Assembly: GCA_964531205.1 (NCBI GenBank)
Contig: CAZHGH010000005.1
Span: 1-64,000, forward strand
Source of the DNA: JAICWY01 sp964531205
GTDB taxonomy: Bacteria; Vulcanimicrobiota; Vulcanimicrobiia; Vulcanimicrobiales; Vulcanimicrobiaceae
Length of the DNA stretch: 64,000 bases
Direction: 5' to 3'
In this document: piece after piece, positions 33,492 through 42,809 of the stretch
Numbering within the stretch: the first letter of the stretch is position 1
Layout: each line of letters begins with the position of its first letter
Made by a program: the position numbers and the translations under genes
Notes under the pieces: generated by a model
The model's database searches: none
What the model saw: only the letters and a program-made list of their open reading frames with translations
Told to the model about the DNA's origin: nothing

Positions 33492-35188
33492 CGCACCGCC
33501 GCGGGCGTTTCAAATGGGCGCGGATTAAACCCCGCGGGCGGTTTGTCGCTGATGCCCACCGGCGGTGGAACCGGTGTTATGCCGAGCGATTTGCACGACA
33601 TTGGCGCGGGAATCGTATGAATTGTTTTGTCGCCGAAGATTGCGCCCGCTGCAGAAAGCGCAGGACGTTTGCCGGTGAGACGATCGATGTCGAACGCGCC
33701 GCGCAAGTTCGAAAGCAGCGCGTTGCCGTCGCGCGGGCCCAGCGGCAGATACCGCTTTTCATCCGGCAGCGATGCGAGCGCCGGTAAGTCGAATACCGTT
33801 TCGATAAATTTAATCACCGAATCTTGATCGTTGAAATCGTGAACGATCGCTGCGGTCTTGGCATACGGTGAGATAACGATTGCCGGAACGCGTGCACCGT
33901 CCCCGCATGGATGCCCGTCCGGGCACGTTTCAAAATTGTGCGGGGGAACGTGGTCCCAATAGCCGCCCAGGTCATCCCAGGTAATGACGATTGCGGAGTC
34001 TTTCCAATACTTGCTCTTCGCGATAGCCGAGACGAGCGATGCAACGAATGCCTCGGAGATCTGTGAGTCCGTGTAGCCGGGATGATCGTCGTCGCCGAGA
34101 TAATTTTTCTGAACGTACGGATCTCTGTTTGCGGGCCGCAGTCCGAGTGTATTGTGCGAGCCGCCTTTCAAGTAGAACAGGCCCCGATCCGGAAGCCGTC
34201 CCGCAGCAACGTCACCGTAAAATGCAGTGATGTCGCGCACGTTTGAGACCATGCTGTGGTTCTTCACAACGTAACCGAAATATTGGGGCGCGACGTGATG
34301 CGCCACCAAACCGACGTGCTGCGTACCGCCGTAGCCCTCTTCATACCAGCGCCACGGAATAGCGGCGCCGTTCAACTTTGCGATGACCGTTTTATCTTCG
34401 CGGACATCGTCCGTGTCCGCCGTCACCTTGGAAACGGCCCGGCGCTGTGCGGTGAGCAAAACGTTGGCATATGTTTGATTGATTTGCTTGAGCTTCGGAA
34501 GTTGCGAGGGATTGTATGGACCGAATGCCGGATCGTCATCGGCAAAAATCGGATCGCCGATGTGTCCCACTTTACCGCGATCCCTCGCATGCCGTGCATA
34601 TTGCGTAAGACCGTTTTGCGCCGCGACGATCTCGATGTTGCTTGGCGTCGACGGGCCTCGCAGCGCTTGGTAGAAATTATCGAAGAGCGTGAAGCGTTTT
34701 GCATACGCCCACAAATACGGAATCGTATCGCAGTCGATATGATACATCGCTTCCGCGCCGACGGAGAAACGTTGCGAGGGTGTCGCATTCGGCACGTATT
34801 GCAGAATTGCAGCGCCTTGCGCGGCAACGAACCGGTCCATCTTTCCGGCGTCAAAAGCGCGAAGCTGCACTTTACGCGCGTTGTTTTCGTAGTAGACGTC
34901 GGGATCCGTGAGGCGGAACGGCGTGACGCGGCGCAGCGTCACGGGATCGACTTGCCTAAAGCCGTGCGATCGTGCGGACGGCGACCATACGCCCTCAGCG
35001 CCCGGAAACGTTCCGAACTCGCTATCGAACGAGCGGTTCTCCTGATAAATAATGAAGACGTGTTTGATGTGCTGCCGCAGCAGCCCGTCCACGGATTGCG
35101 GCGCCGTCGGCGCGACGGCACCGCCGAGCGCAGGAAGCAACATGAGGGCCGCAACCGCGGCGTAAAGGACGGCGGCACGACGTTTCAT
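33488..35188 (-). CDS. Secreted phosphoesterase (phospholipase C / acid phosphatase family)
   Basis: 566 residues. Signal peptide (RRAAVLYAAVAALMLLPALGGAVA), then the alkaline-phosphatase-fold phosphoesterase family that includes bacterial phospholipase C and AcpA. Diagnostic motifs are the N-terminal YQENRSFDSEFGTF, the central FTLFDNFYQALRGPSTPSN and the C-terminal VITWDDLGGYWDHVPP, followed by RVPAIVISPYAK. Exported enzymes of this type release phosphate from phospholipids or phosphoesters. The ATG at 35188 was chosen as the start of the signal peptide. It is divergent from hisS and convergent with the ModA-like gene (4-nt overlap). Confidence 0.85.
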   Translation of the reverse strand: MKRRAAVLYAAVAALMLLPALGGAVAPTAPQSVDGLLRQHIKHVFIIYQENRSFDSEFGTFPGAEGVWSPSARSHGFRQVDPVTLRRVTPFRLTDPDVYYENNARKVQLRAFDAGKMDRFVAAQGAAILQYVPNATPSQRFSVGAEAMYHIDCDTIPYLWAYAKRFTLFDNFYQALRGPSTPSNIEIVAAQNGLTQYARHARDRGKVGHIGDPIFADDDPAFGPYNPSQLPKLKQINQTYANVLLTAQRRAVSKVTADTDDVREDKTVIAKLNGAAIPWRWYEEGYGGTQHVGLVAHHVAPQYFGYVVKNHSMVSNVRDITAFYGDVAAGRLPDRGLFYLKGGSHNTLGLRPANRDPYVQKNYLGDDDHPGYTDSQISEAFVASLVSAIAKSKYWKDSAIVITWDDLGGYWDHVPPHNFETCPDGHPCGDGARVPAIVISPYAKTAAIVHDFNDQDSVIKFIETVFDLPALASLPDEKRYLPLGPRDGNALLSNLRGAFDIDRLTGKRPALSAAGAIFGDKTIHTIPAPMSCKSLGITPVPPPVGISDKPPAGFNPRPFETPAAVR

Positions 35189-35232
35189 GTCGCGAAGGTC
35201 CCCTCTAGCCGCGCTCAAAACCTCCCCGGGCC

Positions 35233-36498
35233 ATGGCTTCGAAGATCACCGCGCCACGAGGGACGCAAGATTTCTTTCCGCCGCAAACCGGGCGCTGGCA
35301 AGAGCTCGAGTCGCGGATTCATTCGCTGGCGCGCCGCTACGGCTACGGCGAAATCCGCACCCCGCTCTTCGAATCCACGGAGCTGTTCGTGCGCGGGGTG
35401 GGCGAGACGACCGACATCGTCGAGAAAGAAATGTACACGTTTCAGGACAAGGGCGATCGCAGCATGACGCTCCGTCCGGAATGGACCGCGCCGGTTATGC
35501 GCGCCGTGCTGCAGCACAATTTGCTGCAATCCGGAAACCAGCGCCTGTATTACATCGGACCGATCTTCCGGTACGAACGGCCGCAAGCCGGACGCTACCG
35601 CCAAGCACATCAATTCGGCATTGAGTGCATCGGCTTCAAAGGCCCGGAAGCGGACGTTGAAGTGATGGCCCTCGCCATGCATTTGTTTCGTTCGTACGGC
35701 TTGAACGTTACGTTGAATTTGAATTCGATCGGCGATGAGGTGTGCCGTCCGCGGTATCGCGAAGCGCTCCTTGCGCATTTCCGCCCGCACTTAAGCGAGC
35801 TGAGCGCGGATTCACAGCGCCGCCTTGAACGCAATCCGCTTCGGCTGCTTGACAGTAAAGCGCCCGAAGATCAGCCGTTTCTCGACTCGGCGCCTTCATT
35901 TGAAGAGTATCTCTGCGAGCCGTGCCGCGAGCACTTTGAGGCGGTAAAGCGGTATCTCAATCAAACGGCGGTGCCCTACGTGATCAATCCGCGCATCGTG
36001 CGCGGGTTGGATTATTACACTCGCACGGTCTTCGAGTTCACCTCGGATGCGCTGGGTGCGCAGAGCACGGTGTGCGCAGGCGGACGCTACGACGATCTCA
36101 TTAAATCGCTTGGCGGTCCCGACGTGCCGGCGGTGGGGTTTGGGCTCGGGTTGGAGCGCTTGTTGATGACCATTGAGGCGGCGCGGGTGAGTGCTGAAGA
36201 ACAACGCAACGGCATTCAAATCATCGGCCTAGGTCCGCAAGCGCACGATATTTTGGTTACGCTCGCTGCGCTGCTGCGCTACTCGCTCGGCGTTCCGATC
36301 TTTATCGATTACGAGGACCGTAAACTGCTCGCACAATTGAAGATCGCCGACCGCAACAACGCGCGCTACGCGCTGATCCTCGGCAGCGACGAACTACAAG
36401 CGGGCGAAGCGACCCTGCGCGATCTCGCCGAACGCACCGAACGCCGGGTCCCGCTCGGAAATGACCTAGTCCCCCAGCTTGTGGAAACATTGCAGTGA
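35233..36498 (+). CDS. hisS: Histidyl-tRNA synthetase
   Basis: 421 residues. Class II aaRS: APRGTQDFFPPQ N-terminus, motif 2 IGPIFRYERPQAGRYRQAHQFGIE, the His-specific RGLDYYTRTVFEF, motif 3 PAVGFGLGLERLLM, and a C-terminal anticodon-binding domain (about 325-420). All the core residues are present. It is separated from accB by a 120-nt gap that carries a dispersed repeat. Confidence 0.95.
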   Translation: MASKITAPRGTQDFFPPQTGRWQELESRIHSLARRYGYGEIRTPLFESTELFVRGVGETTDIVEKEMYTFQDKGDRSMTLRPEWTAPVMRAVLQHNLLQSGNQRLYYIGPIFRYERPQAGRYRQAHQFGIECIGFKGPEADVEVMALAMHLFRSYGLNVTLNLNSIGDEVCRPRYREALLAHFRPHLSELSADSQRRLERNPLRLLDSKAPEDQPFLDSAPSFEEYLCEPCREHFEAVKRYLNQTAVPYVINPRIVRGLDYYTRTVFEFTSDALGAQSTVCAGGRYDDLIKSLGGPDVPAVGFGLGLERLLMTIEAARVSAEEQRNGIQIIGLGPQAHDILVTLAALLRYSLGVPIFIDYEDRKLLAQLKIADRNNARYALILGSDELQAGEATLRDLAERTERRVPLGNDLVPQLVETLQ

Positions 36499-36560
36499 TG
36501 AAACAACATTTTGGCGCGCCCCAGGGGAGCGCTCGTATCAGCAGCACATTTACGCGCGCC

Positions 36561-36616
36561 ATGGTTTGGGGGCCCCACGAAGTGGGGGGCGCGGAGCTTG
36601 GAGCGGAGCGCCGTTA
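36561..36616. repeat. Dispersed palindromic repeat, copy B
   Basis: In the hisS-accB gap. CCCCAC gaa GTGGGG forms a small hairpin and is followed by GGGGGGCGCGGAGCTTGGAG and CGGAGCGCCGTTAG. This right part matches copy A (22391-22425) at nearly every base. The rest of the gap (36499-36560) shows nothing recognisable. Confidence 0.65.
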
Positions 36617-36618
36617 GA

Positions 36619-37086
36619 ATGGAAAGGAATGGCGCCGCCAGCGAAACCCAGACCCTCAAAGAGCTCCTCGAGATCATGCACGAGCATGACCTCGATGCGC
36701 TAAAAGTCAAGGTCGGCGATAAGATCTTCGAATTGGTGCGGCGCGAGAGCGGCATTTCAGTGCTGCCGATGGGCGCCGCCGGGATGCCCGCGGCGCAACC
36801 CGCAGCGATGGCAACTGCAGGTGCCGGGGCCCCCGTTGCCCCTGCTAATGTGAAGAAGGTGACCGCGCCGCTGGTCGGCGTGTTCTATCAATCTCCGGCG
36901 CCCGATGCCGAACCCTTCGTGAAAGTTGGCGATCGCGTGGAGGTTGGCCAAGTGCTGTGCATCCTTGAAGCGATGAAGCTGTTTAACGAGATTACCAGCG
37001 ACTACGCCGGCGTGGTGACGCGCATTATTCCTGAGAACGGGGAATTGGTGTCTCTGGGTCAGGAGATGTTTTGGATAGAACCGTAG
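36619..37086 (+). CDS. accB: Biotin carboxyl carrier protein of acetyl-CoA carboxylase
   Basis: 155 residues. N-terminal helix LKELLEIMHEHDLDALKVKVGD, an Ala/Pro-rich linker (about 50-78), then the biotinyl domain with VTAPLVGVFYQSPAPDAEPFV and the biotinylation site EAMKLFNEI (K120). It carries the carboxyl group in malonyl-CoA synthesis. The usual partner accC is not downstream; the next gene, overlapping by 16 nt, is gmhA. The start at 36619 begins the conserved helix; the longer frame would be inside the dispersed repeat. Confidence 0.93.
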   Translation: MERNGAASETQTLKELLEIMHEHDLDALKVKVGDKIFELVRRESGISVLPMGAAGMPAAQPAAMATAGAGAPVAPANVKKVTAPLVGVFYQSPAPDAEPFVKVGDRVEVGQVLCILEAMKLFNEITSDYAGVVTRIIPENGELVSLGQEMFWIEP

Positions 37087-37664
37087 ACGTTAAAGGACGG
37101 CGCGGCTTTGACGAGCTGCTCGCCGATCGCGACGGCATTTACGACGCACCGCATTATCGCGAGCAATGCGAAGCTATCGCGGATGCGATGGTAAAGGCGC
37201 TGCGCCGCGGCAACAAGATTTTGTGGATGGGCAACGGCGGAAGTGCGGCTGAAGCGCAGCATATGGCGGCGGAGCTCAGCGGGCGCTTTCTGCGCGAACG
37301 GCCCGGCCTTGCGAGTGAAGCGCTCACGGTAAACACCTCGACGATTACGGCGGTCGGAAACGATTACGGCTACGACCACATTTTCCGCCGTCAAGTCGAG
37401 GCGTTCGTGCAACCGGGCGACGTACTCGTCGGCCTGACCACCAGCGGCACGTCGAAGAACATCGTGCTTGCGTTAGAAGAAGGCCGCCGTCGGGGTGCAG
37501 TGACAGTTGCGTTTACCGGAAACGGCGGTGGAACCGTGAGCGAGATCGCGGATCTCGTGCTGCTTGGGCCCGATGGCTACTCCGCGATCGTTCAGGAAGT
37601 GCATCAGACGATGGCGCACATTATCTGCGATCTCGTCGAACAGCGCATCATCTTCGAACAATAG
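37071..37664 (+). CDS. gmhA: Sedoheptulose 7-phosphate isomerase
   Basis: 197 residues from a TTG start inside the end of accB. SIS-domain isomerase making D-glycero-D-manno-heptose 7-phosphate, the first step of ADP-heptose synthesis. MGNGGSAAEAQHMAAELSGRF is the family signature. NTSTITAVGNDYGYDHIFRRQ and TTSGTSKNIVLAL are also typical, as is the C-terminal HQTMAHIICDLVE with a metal His. Followed directly by hldA and hldC. Confidence 0.93.
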   Translation: MDRTVDVKGRRGFDELLADRDGIYDAPHYREQCEAIADAMVKALRRGNKILWMGNGGSAAEAQHMAAELSGRFLRERPGLASEALTVNTSTITAVGNDYGYDHIFRRQVEAFVQPGDVLVGLTTSGTSKNIVLALEEGRRRGAVTVAFTGNGGGTVSEIADLVLLGPDGYSAIVQEVHQTMAHIICDLVEQRIIFEQ

Positions 37665-37666
37665 CC

Positions 37667-38650
37667 ATGAGTATGCAAACACTTGCGCCGCCGGATGCGC
37701 GCGCACTCTTCGAACGGATGCGCGAACGCCGTATTCTCGTCGTCGGCGACGTCATGGTCGACGAATGGATTTGGGGTACAGTCACGCGTATTTCGCCGGA
37801 GGCACCGGTTCCCGTTGTCGCCGTAACTGATCACTCGTTTACGCTCGGGGGGGCCGGCAACGTTGCCAATAACTTGCGCGCGCTTGACGCGCACGTCAGT
37901 TTTGCGGCGGCGATCGGGACGGACGCGTTCGCGCATTACGTCGCGGACATTTTAAATGCGGAAGGTGTTGCCGCCGACGGTTTGATTCGCATCGACGATC
38001 GGCCGACGACGCGCAAAACGCGTGTGGTGGCGCACAATCAGCAGGTCGTCCGCGCCGATTGGGAGTCGACGCAACCATTGAATGATGGCGACCGCGCGCG
38101 CCTGAGCGTTATCGTGCGTGAGTTTGCGAAGAATGCCGACGCCGTGGTGCTTAGCGATTATGCAAAGGGGTTACTGTCGCGCGATTTAGTTGATGCCGCG
38201 TCCGGCTGCCCGCTGGTTATTGCAGATCCGAAACCGCAGAATCTGCACATGTTTCGTGGCGTAACGTGCGTCGCGCCCAACGCGAATGAGGCTTCGCAAG
38301 CCAGCGGCATCGCGATCGGAGACGATGCGTCGCTGGAACGCGCCGGTGCGAAACTCCTCGAGATGCTGCAATGCCGCTACGTTGTGATCACGCGCGGCGA
38401 ACACGGAATGTCGCTCTTCGGACACGACGGCGAACGTTTGCATATACCGTCCGTTGCGCGCACCGTTTTCGACGTCAGCGGCGCCGGCGACACCGTCGTA
38501 GCGGTGCTCTCGCTCGCGCTCGCAGCGGGAGCGCCGATCGAGCTCGCGATGCAACTGGCGAATTACGCCGCAGGCGCCGTGGTCGAAAAATTGGGTACTG
38601 CCACTGCTTCGGCGGATGAAATCATCGCGCTTGTAGAACATGCACACTGA
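37667..38650 (+). CDS. hldA: D-glycero-beta-D-manno-heptose-7-phosphate kinase
   Basis: 327 residues. PfkB/ribokinase-family kinase equal to the N-terminal half of E. coli HldE. RILVVGDVMVDEWIWG and VTDHSFTLGGAGNVANNLRAL are the N-terminal signatures. ADPKPQN and CVAPNANEA follow, and FDVSGAGDTVVAVLSLAL carries the catalytic Asp. Here the kinase and adenylyltransferase are separate genes overlapping by 11 nt. Confidence 0.92.
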   Translation: MSMQTLAPPDARALFERMRERRILVVGDVMVDEWIWGTVTRISPEAPVPVVAVTDHSFTLGGAGNVANNLRALDAHVSFAAAIGTDAFAHYVADILNAEGVAADGLIRIDDRPTTRKTRVVAHNQQVVRADWESTQPLNDGDRARLSVIVREFAKNADAVVLSDYAKGLLSRDLVDAASGCPLVIADPKPQNLHMFRGVTCVAPNANEASQASGIAIGDDASLERAGAKLLEMLQCRYVVITRGEHGMSLFGHDGERLHIPSVARTVFDVSGAGDTVVAVLSLALAAGAPIELAMQLANYAAGAVVEKLGTATASADEIIALVEHAH

Positions 38651-39140
38651 AACGTTTTTTGCGCAGATTTTTCAGGATGCCGATGGCGCGGTTGCCTGGC
38701 GCGAAGAATTGCGCGCGCACGGTAAGCGCGTCGTTTTCACGAACGGCGTCTTCGACGTACTGCATGCGGGTCACGTCGCGTATCTTGCGTGGGCACGGTC
38801 GCAAGGCGATGCGCTCATTCTCGGCCTGAACACGGATGACTCCGTTCGCCGCATCAAAGGCGAGAAGCGGCCCATCGTTCCATTTGAAGAGCGCGCGCGC
38901 GTCCTTGCGGCACTGCGCAGCATCGATGCGATCGTCGGGTTCTCACAGCGCACGCCTGAAACGCTGCTCGATCGCATCGCGCCCGACGTTCACGTGAAAA
39001 GCTCGCAATACCGTGAGGATGAGCTGCCCGAACGCGACGTCGTCCTAAGCCACGGCGGCGTCATCAAACTCGCACCGCACATCGAAGGCACCAGCACTAC
39101 CGACACGATCGCGCGCATCATCAGCCGGTACTGTCCGTAA
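38640..39140 (+). CDS. hldC: D-glycero-beta-D-manno-heptose 1-phosphate adenylyltransferase
   Basis: 166 residues. Cytidylyltransferase-like fold, equal to the C-terminal half of HldE. FTNGVFDVLHAGHVAYL carries the HxGH motif, and GLNTDDSVRRIKGEKRPI the substrate loop. Produces ADP-D-glycero-beta-D-manno-heptose. The phosphatase GmhB and epimerase HldD are not in the window. Its stop overlaps the start of the next gene by one base. Confidence 0.92.
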   Translation: MHTETFFAQIFQDADGAVAWREELRAHGKRVVFTNGVFDVLHAGHVAYLAWARSQGDALILGLNTDDSVRRIKGEKRPIVPFEERARVLAALRSIDAIVGFSQRTPETLLDRIAPDVHVKSSQYREDELPERDVVLSHGGVIKLAPHIEGTSTTDTIARIISRYCP

Positions 39141-40360
39141 TGCGCCTCGCCATCACGTGCAACGGCCCCGGCGAAACGGCCGGGTGGCTGCGTCCGCTTT
39201 TGCGCGAGATCTACACACAAGCGCCGCAAACCGAGGTGCATGTGTTTTACGTGCCGGACGATTATGCAACGGGACAAGAGCCCGAACTCGTGCGATCGTG
39301 GTTCCCGCAGGCGCACGTCTACGATCCGAAGACGTATTTGAAAGTAGCCTTTGGCGCACGTTTCGGTGGTTTACCGGATGCGGTTGACGAGGTGCTGTAT
39401 CTCGGCGGCGATCTCATGCACGCGGGCCGCCTTCACAAACGCTTCGGTGGCAAACTGACGAGCTACAAGTTTTCGCGCCCACGGTATGCGTTGCAGACAG
39501 CGCGTGCATTTGCGGTGGACGACGCGAATCGCGCGCAATTGCACCGGTGGGGCGTACCGGAAAGTCATATCGAGACGACGGGAAATCTCGCGATCGACGG
39601 AGCGCTGATCGAAGCAAGCGCGCCGCCCGAACCGGGAACACCGGACGAGGGTGTCCTATTCATGCCTGGTTCGCGAGGATACGAAGTGGAGCAAATGCTG
39701 CCCATGTTCTTTACAGCGGCGCTTGCAATGCGCCGCGAAGATCCGGCACTTGCGCTCGCATTTGGCATCTCGCCGTTCACGAAGCTCACGGAAGTGCGCG
39801 CGGCAATGATGGCGGGCGGCGATCCGCGCGTATTCGCGCAGCGCGGCACGGTTATCGAAGATGACGGCCGCGCCTGGCTCTCGACGATTGACGGCGCCGT
39901 ACGGTTTCCGGTCGTGCGCAACGCATTAGCTGCTGCTAAATCTGCGCGCGTCATCGTGACCATTCCGGGCACGAAAGTCATCGAACTTGCGGCGATCGGC
40001 AAGCCGTCGATCGCCATTTCGCCGTTCAACAAGCCCGAAATCGTAACTATCAACGGTCCGCTGCAGTATTTGGATCGCGTTCCGCTGGTCGGCATTCCGC
40101 TAAAGCGCGCAGCCGTCATGGCTTACGCACGCCGCCATAAATATCATACGCAGCCGAACATCGACGCACAGTCGATGCTTGTCGAGGAAGTGCATAGCAC
40201 CGTGACACCGGGGCGTATTGCGCGCATAGCACTCGATCGGCTCGGCGATACGGCGTGGTTACAGGATCGCGCGCAGGCGCTCGCCGCGCTTTATCGCGAA
40301 CACATTGGAGCGGCAGGACGCATGGCGCGTTCGCTGCTTTCGTTAGCCGGTGCAAGTTAG
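39140..40360 (+). CDS. Lipid-A-disaccharide synthase-related glycosyltransferase
   Basis: 406 residues. The start MRLAITCNGPGETAGWLRPLLREI matches the SNGPGE-W-RP opening of LpxB-related (GT19-like, GT-B fold) proteins, including the cyanobacterial lipid-A-disaccharide synthase-related family. The C-terminal half has FMPGSRGYEVEQMLPMF and VTIPGTKVIELAAIGKPSIA, corresponding to the LpxB nucleotide-sugar site. It is not a canonical LpxB and no lpxA/lpxD gene is near, so I infer a glycosyltransferase in envelope glycan synthesis without naming the acceptor. Confidence 0.72.
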   Translation: MRLAITCNGPGETAGWLRPLLREIYTQAPQTEVHVFYVPDDYATGQEPELVRSWFPQAHVYDPKTYLKVAFGARFGGLPDAVDEVLYLGGDLMHAGRLHKRFGGKLTSYKFSRPRYALQTARAFAVDDANRAQLHRWGVPESHIETTGNLAIDGALIEASAPPEPGTPDEGVLFMPGSRGYEVEQMLPMFFTAALAMRREDPALALAFGISPFTKLTEVRAAMMAGGDPRVFAQRGTVIEDDGRAWLSTIDGAVRFPVVRNALAAAKSARVIVTIPGTKVIELAAIGKPSIAISPFNKPEIVTINGPLQYLDRVPLVGIPLKRAAVMAYARRHKYHTQPNIDAQSMLVEEVHSTVTPGRIARIALDRLGDTAWLQDRAQALAALYREHIGAAGRMARSLLSLAGAS

Positions 40361-40362
40361 AA

Positions 40363-41235
40363 ATGCGAATATCGATTATCATTGCAACAAAGGATCGCGC
40401 CGAGTATCTCGACCGGGCGCTGGAATCGTTCGGCAAGCAAATCGGCGCGCCGTCGTTCGAAGTGATCGTCGTCGACAACGGTTCGGCGGATGCGACGCCG
40501 CAGATCGTCGAGCATGCGCGCAGCAACCAGCTCTTCGAGATCACGTATGTCTACGAAGAGCGTCCGAACCGCGGGGCGGCGCGGAATCGTGGAATTGCGG
40601 TCGCTCAAGGCCACCTGATGTTGTTCTGCGACGACGACATTTATGCGCCGCCGGGATTCCTGGCCGCGCACGACGCTGCACATACGGTAAGCAATCTCGT
40701 GGTGAGCGGACCGATCATCAATGTAGTGGATTACCACGCACGTCCGAAACCCACATTGGCGAATTATAGCCGCGCGTTTTTTTGTACGTGCAACGTTTCT
40801 GTGCCAAAAGCCGCACTCGATGCGGTCGGCGGATTCGACGAACAGTTTCACTTGTACGGATGGGAAGATACGGAACTCGGCGTGCGCCTGCGCGAGCACG
40901 GTATGCGTGGAAAGTTCGCCTGGGACGCGTACATTTGGCATATCAAACCGCCGAAAGACGTAACGCTTGAATCCGAGCTGCAAAAGGCGGTGGAAAAGGC
41001 GCGCATGGCGGTGCGCTTCGTCGCGAAAAACGGCAGCGGGCGCGTACGCTCGGCAACCGGAGCGCATCGCATAAATCTGATGCGCGCCGCAGCCATGGAA
41101 AAGATGCTGCCCTGGCTTGCGGGCGTTGCAACCGACGAACGCTTTCCGCCTGCGGTTCGCAATGTCGCTCGCGCACAACTGCTTGACGGAATCTATACCG
41201 TAGAATTAAAACGCGCGTTGGACCGTGCCGGCTAA
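40363..41235 (+). CDS. Family 2 glycosyltransferase
   Basis: 290 residues. GT-A fold: MRISIIIATKDRAEYLDRAL, VDNGSADATP and the metal-binding DDD in FCDDDIYAPP. The acceptor-side motif is VGGFDEQFHLYGWEDTELGVRL, typical of GT2 enzymes with a galactosyltransferase-type C-terminal region. Cytoplasmic with no membrane span. It lies 3 nt after the LpxB-related gene and overlaps the next gene by 11 nt, so it is part of the glycan operon. Confidence 0.88.
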   Translation: MRISIIIATKDRAEYLDRALESFGKQIGAPSFEVIVVDNGSADATPQIVEHARSNQLFEITYVYEERPNRGAARNRGIAVAQGHLMLFCDDDIYAPPGFLAAHDAAHTVSNLVVSGPIINVVDYHARPKPTLANYSRAFFCTCNVSVPKAALDAVGGFDEQFHLYGWEDTELGVRLREHGMRGKFAWDAYIWHIKPPKDVTLESELQKAVEKARMAVRFVAKNGSGRVRSATGAHRINLMRAAAMEKMLPWLAGVATDERFPPAVRNVARAQLLDGIYTVELKRALDRAG

Positions 41236-42238
41236 AGCGCTGCTTTACTGCGCCGGAGGCGGCGTCGGTGATTCATTGATGGCGACGGTCGTCGCGCGTG
41301 CCTTACGTACGAAGTACGATCGCGTCGAAGCGCTAACGTTGCCGGGACACCGCGATGCTTTGTTGCGCGTCCCCGGCCTCGATCGCGTTCTCGCCGATGA
41401 ATCGCAGCCGGAGTCCGATCTCGCAAGCGTTCTTGCGGCAGAGCGCTATGATGCCGCAATTGTGACGTGGGCTACGCCGCGCACTGCGCGCATCCCGCAA
41501 CTTGCGCGTATTCCCATTCGGGTAGGGCAAGCGCGCCGCTTATATTCGTGGCGCTTCACGCATCGCGTGATCGTTCGCAGCGAACTCGGCGACGTTACTA
41601 CGCACTGGTCGCAAATACTGCTGGACTACGCACGCGCGATTGGCTGCGATACTGCAGAAATCGCTCCCGCATTCGTGCCGGCTCAGGAGGATGTTACCGA
41701 AGCGCACGAGTTGCTTGCGTCGCTTAGTTTGCTCGATTCGCGTTTCGCAATCGTGCACGCGACAAATGCAATCGCGCCGCAGCGCGGCATTTGGCCTACA
41801 GAGGGCTGGGCCGCCTTATCACGCGCAATACACGAAAAATTCGATGCACAGGTGCTGCTCAGCGGTTCGCCCGCCGACGCGGAGATCGTCGCGCGCATAG
41901 CAGCGCAGAGTGGCGCTATTTCGATTGCCGGAAAAACAACGCTGGGCGGCTTCGGCGCGCTCGCGCAACGTGCGCTTGGGTTTGCCGGCATCACAACGGG
42001 GTCGATGCATATCGCGGCTGCCGTAGGCTGTCCGACCGTCGGGATCTTTCCTTTTCAAACCGATACGCCCGAGCGTTGGGCGCCGGTAGGTCAGTCTACC
42101 GCTGTCGTGCGCGCAACGTATCCGTGCCGGCCGGGCGAACGCAAAGAAACATGCCCCGATTACGCCTGCATAGCGCATTTGAATGTGCCACAGATACTTG
42201 CGGCCCTCGAACAGCTCATCGGTGCCATGGTAAGATAG
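41225..42238 (+). CDS. Family 9 glycosyltransferase (heptosyltransferase-like)
   Basis: 337 residues from a GTG start. GT-B fold: LYCAGGGVGDSLMATVVARAL at the N-terminus, VHATNAIAPQRGIWPTEGWAAL and the nucleotide-sugar site GFAGITTGSMHIAAAVGCPTVGIF. GT9 enzymes transfer heptose from ADP-heptose, consistent with the upstream hldA/hldC. The end has several Cys (CRPGERKETCPDYAC), possibly a metal or disulfide site, as in some heptosyltransferases. It overlaps the preceding GT2 gene. Confidence 0.86.
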   Translation: MPAKALLYCAGGGVGDSLMATVVARALRTKYDRVEALTLPGHRDALLRVPGLDRVLADESQPESDLASVLAAERYDAAIVTWATPRTARIPQLARIPIRVGQARRLYSWRFTHRVIVRSELGDVTTHWSQILLDYARAIGCDTAEIAPAFVPAQEDVTEAHELLASLSLLDSRFAIVHATNAIAPQRGIWPTEGWAALSRAIHEKFDAQVLLSGSPADAEIVARIAAQSGAISIAGKTTLGGFGALAQRALGFAGITTGSMHIAAAVGCPTVGIFPFQTDTPERWAPVGQSTAVVRATYPCRPGERKETCPDYACIAHLNVPQILAALEQLIGAMVR

Positions 42239-42266
42239 CGCCGACACGACACGGAGGCGCCTGCAG

Positions 42267-42800
42267 ATGGTCTCTGCCGAAGTTCTTTCCGTCGGAATTG
42301 CATTTTTAGCGCTCGTCGCCACAACCGCTTTGCTTGCGCGTCAAGCAAGGCAAATGGAGCACGAACGCAACGCAACCGCAATTCTGGAGGCCATCGAGCG
42401 CATTACCGACGAGCGAATTCTCTTGATTTTTGAGCGGCTCGCCGACGTAAACGCACGGTATCCGACTGATGACGACATCCGGCTGAAATACACGCATTCA
42501 CAAGACGAACGCGACTTCATCGCTGTCGCGTCGTTTATCGAGACTGTGGCATGCTTAGCGCGCCGCCGCGTCATCGACCCATCGCTCATCGTCGATGCAG
42601 TCGGCTTAATTCTGCGCAAGCGGTGGGATGAAGTACGCGATTTCACCTTGCGCAGGCGCCGCATCGAAGGCAATGACTACATCTTTGAAAATTTCGAATG
42701 GCTCGCGATGTACAGCGCATGGTGGAAGGATATTCCGCGGCCACGTTTCGATCGCAACTATTATGAAAAGCAGTTCGCGGGAGTGACGTTCCGGGTATAA
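42267..42800 (+). CDS. DUF4760-like membrane-anchored protein
   Basis: 177 residues, ATG with GGAGG 8 nt upstream. One N-terminal transmembrane helix (about 5-24), then a helical cytoplasmic domain: ATAILEAIERITDERILLIFERL and DFIAVASFIETVACLARRRVIDP, then ILRKRWDEVRDFTLRRRR and NFEWLAMYSAWW. The pattern resembles DUF4760, a helical family of unknown function. It lies between glycan genes and mscS, but nothing ties it directly to either. Confidence 0.65.
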   Translation: MVSAEVLSVGIAFLALVATTALLARQARQMEHERNATAILEAIERITDERILLIFERLADVNARYPTDDDIRLKYTHSQDERDFIAVASFIETVACLARRRVIDPSLIVDAVGLILRKRWDEVRDFTLRRRRIEGNDYIFENFEWLAMYSAWWKDIPRPRFDRNYYEKQFAGVTFRV

Positions 42801-42809
42801 CGTTCTGCG

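Noticed and set aside
34256..35467. 403-codon plus-strand open frame overlapping the phosphoesterase and hisS
   Set aside because: Crosses two confident genes and has shadow-like composition; no recognisable protein features.
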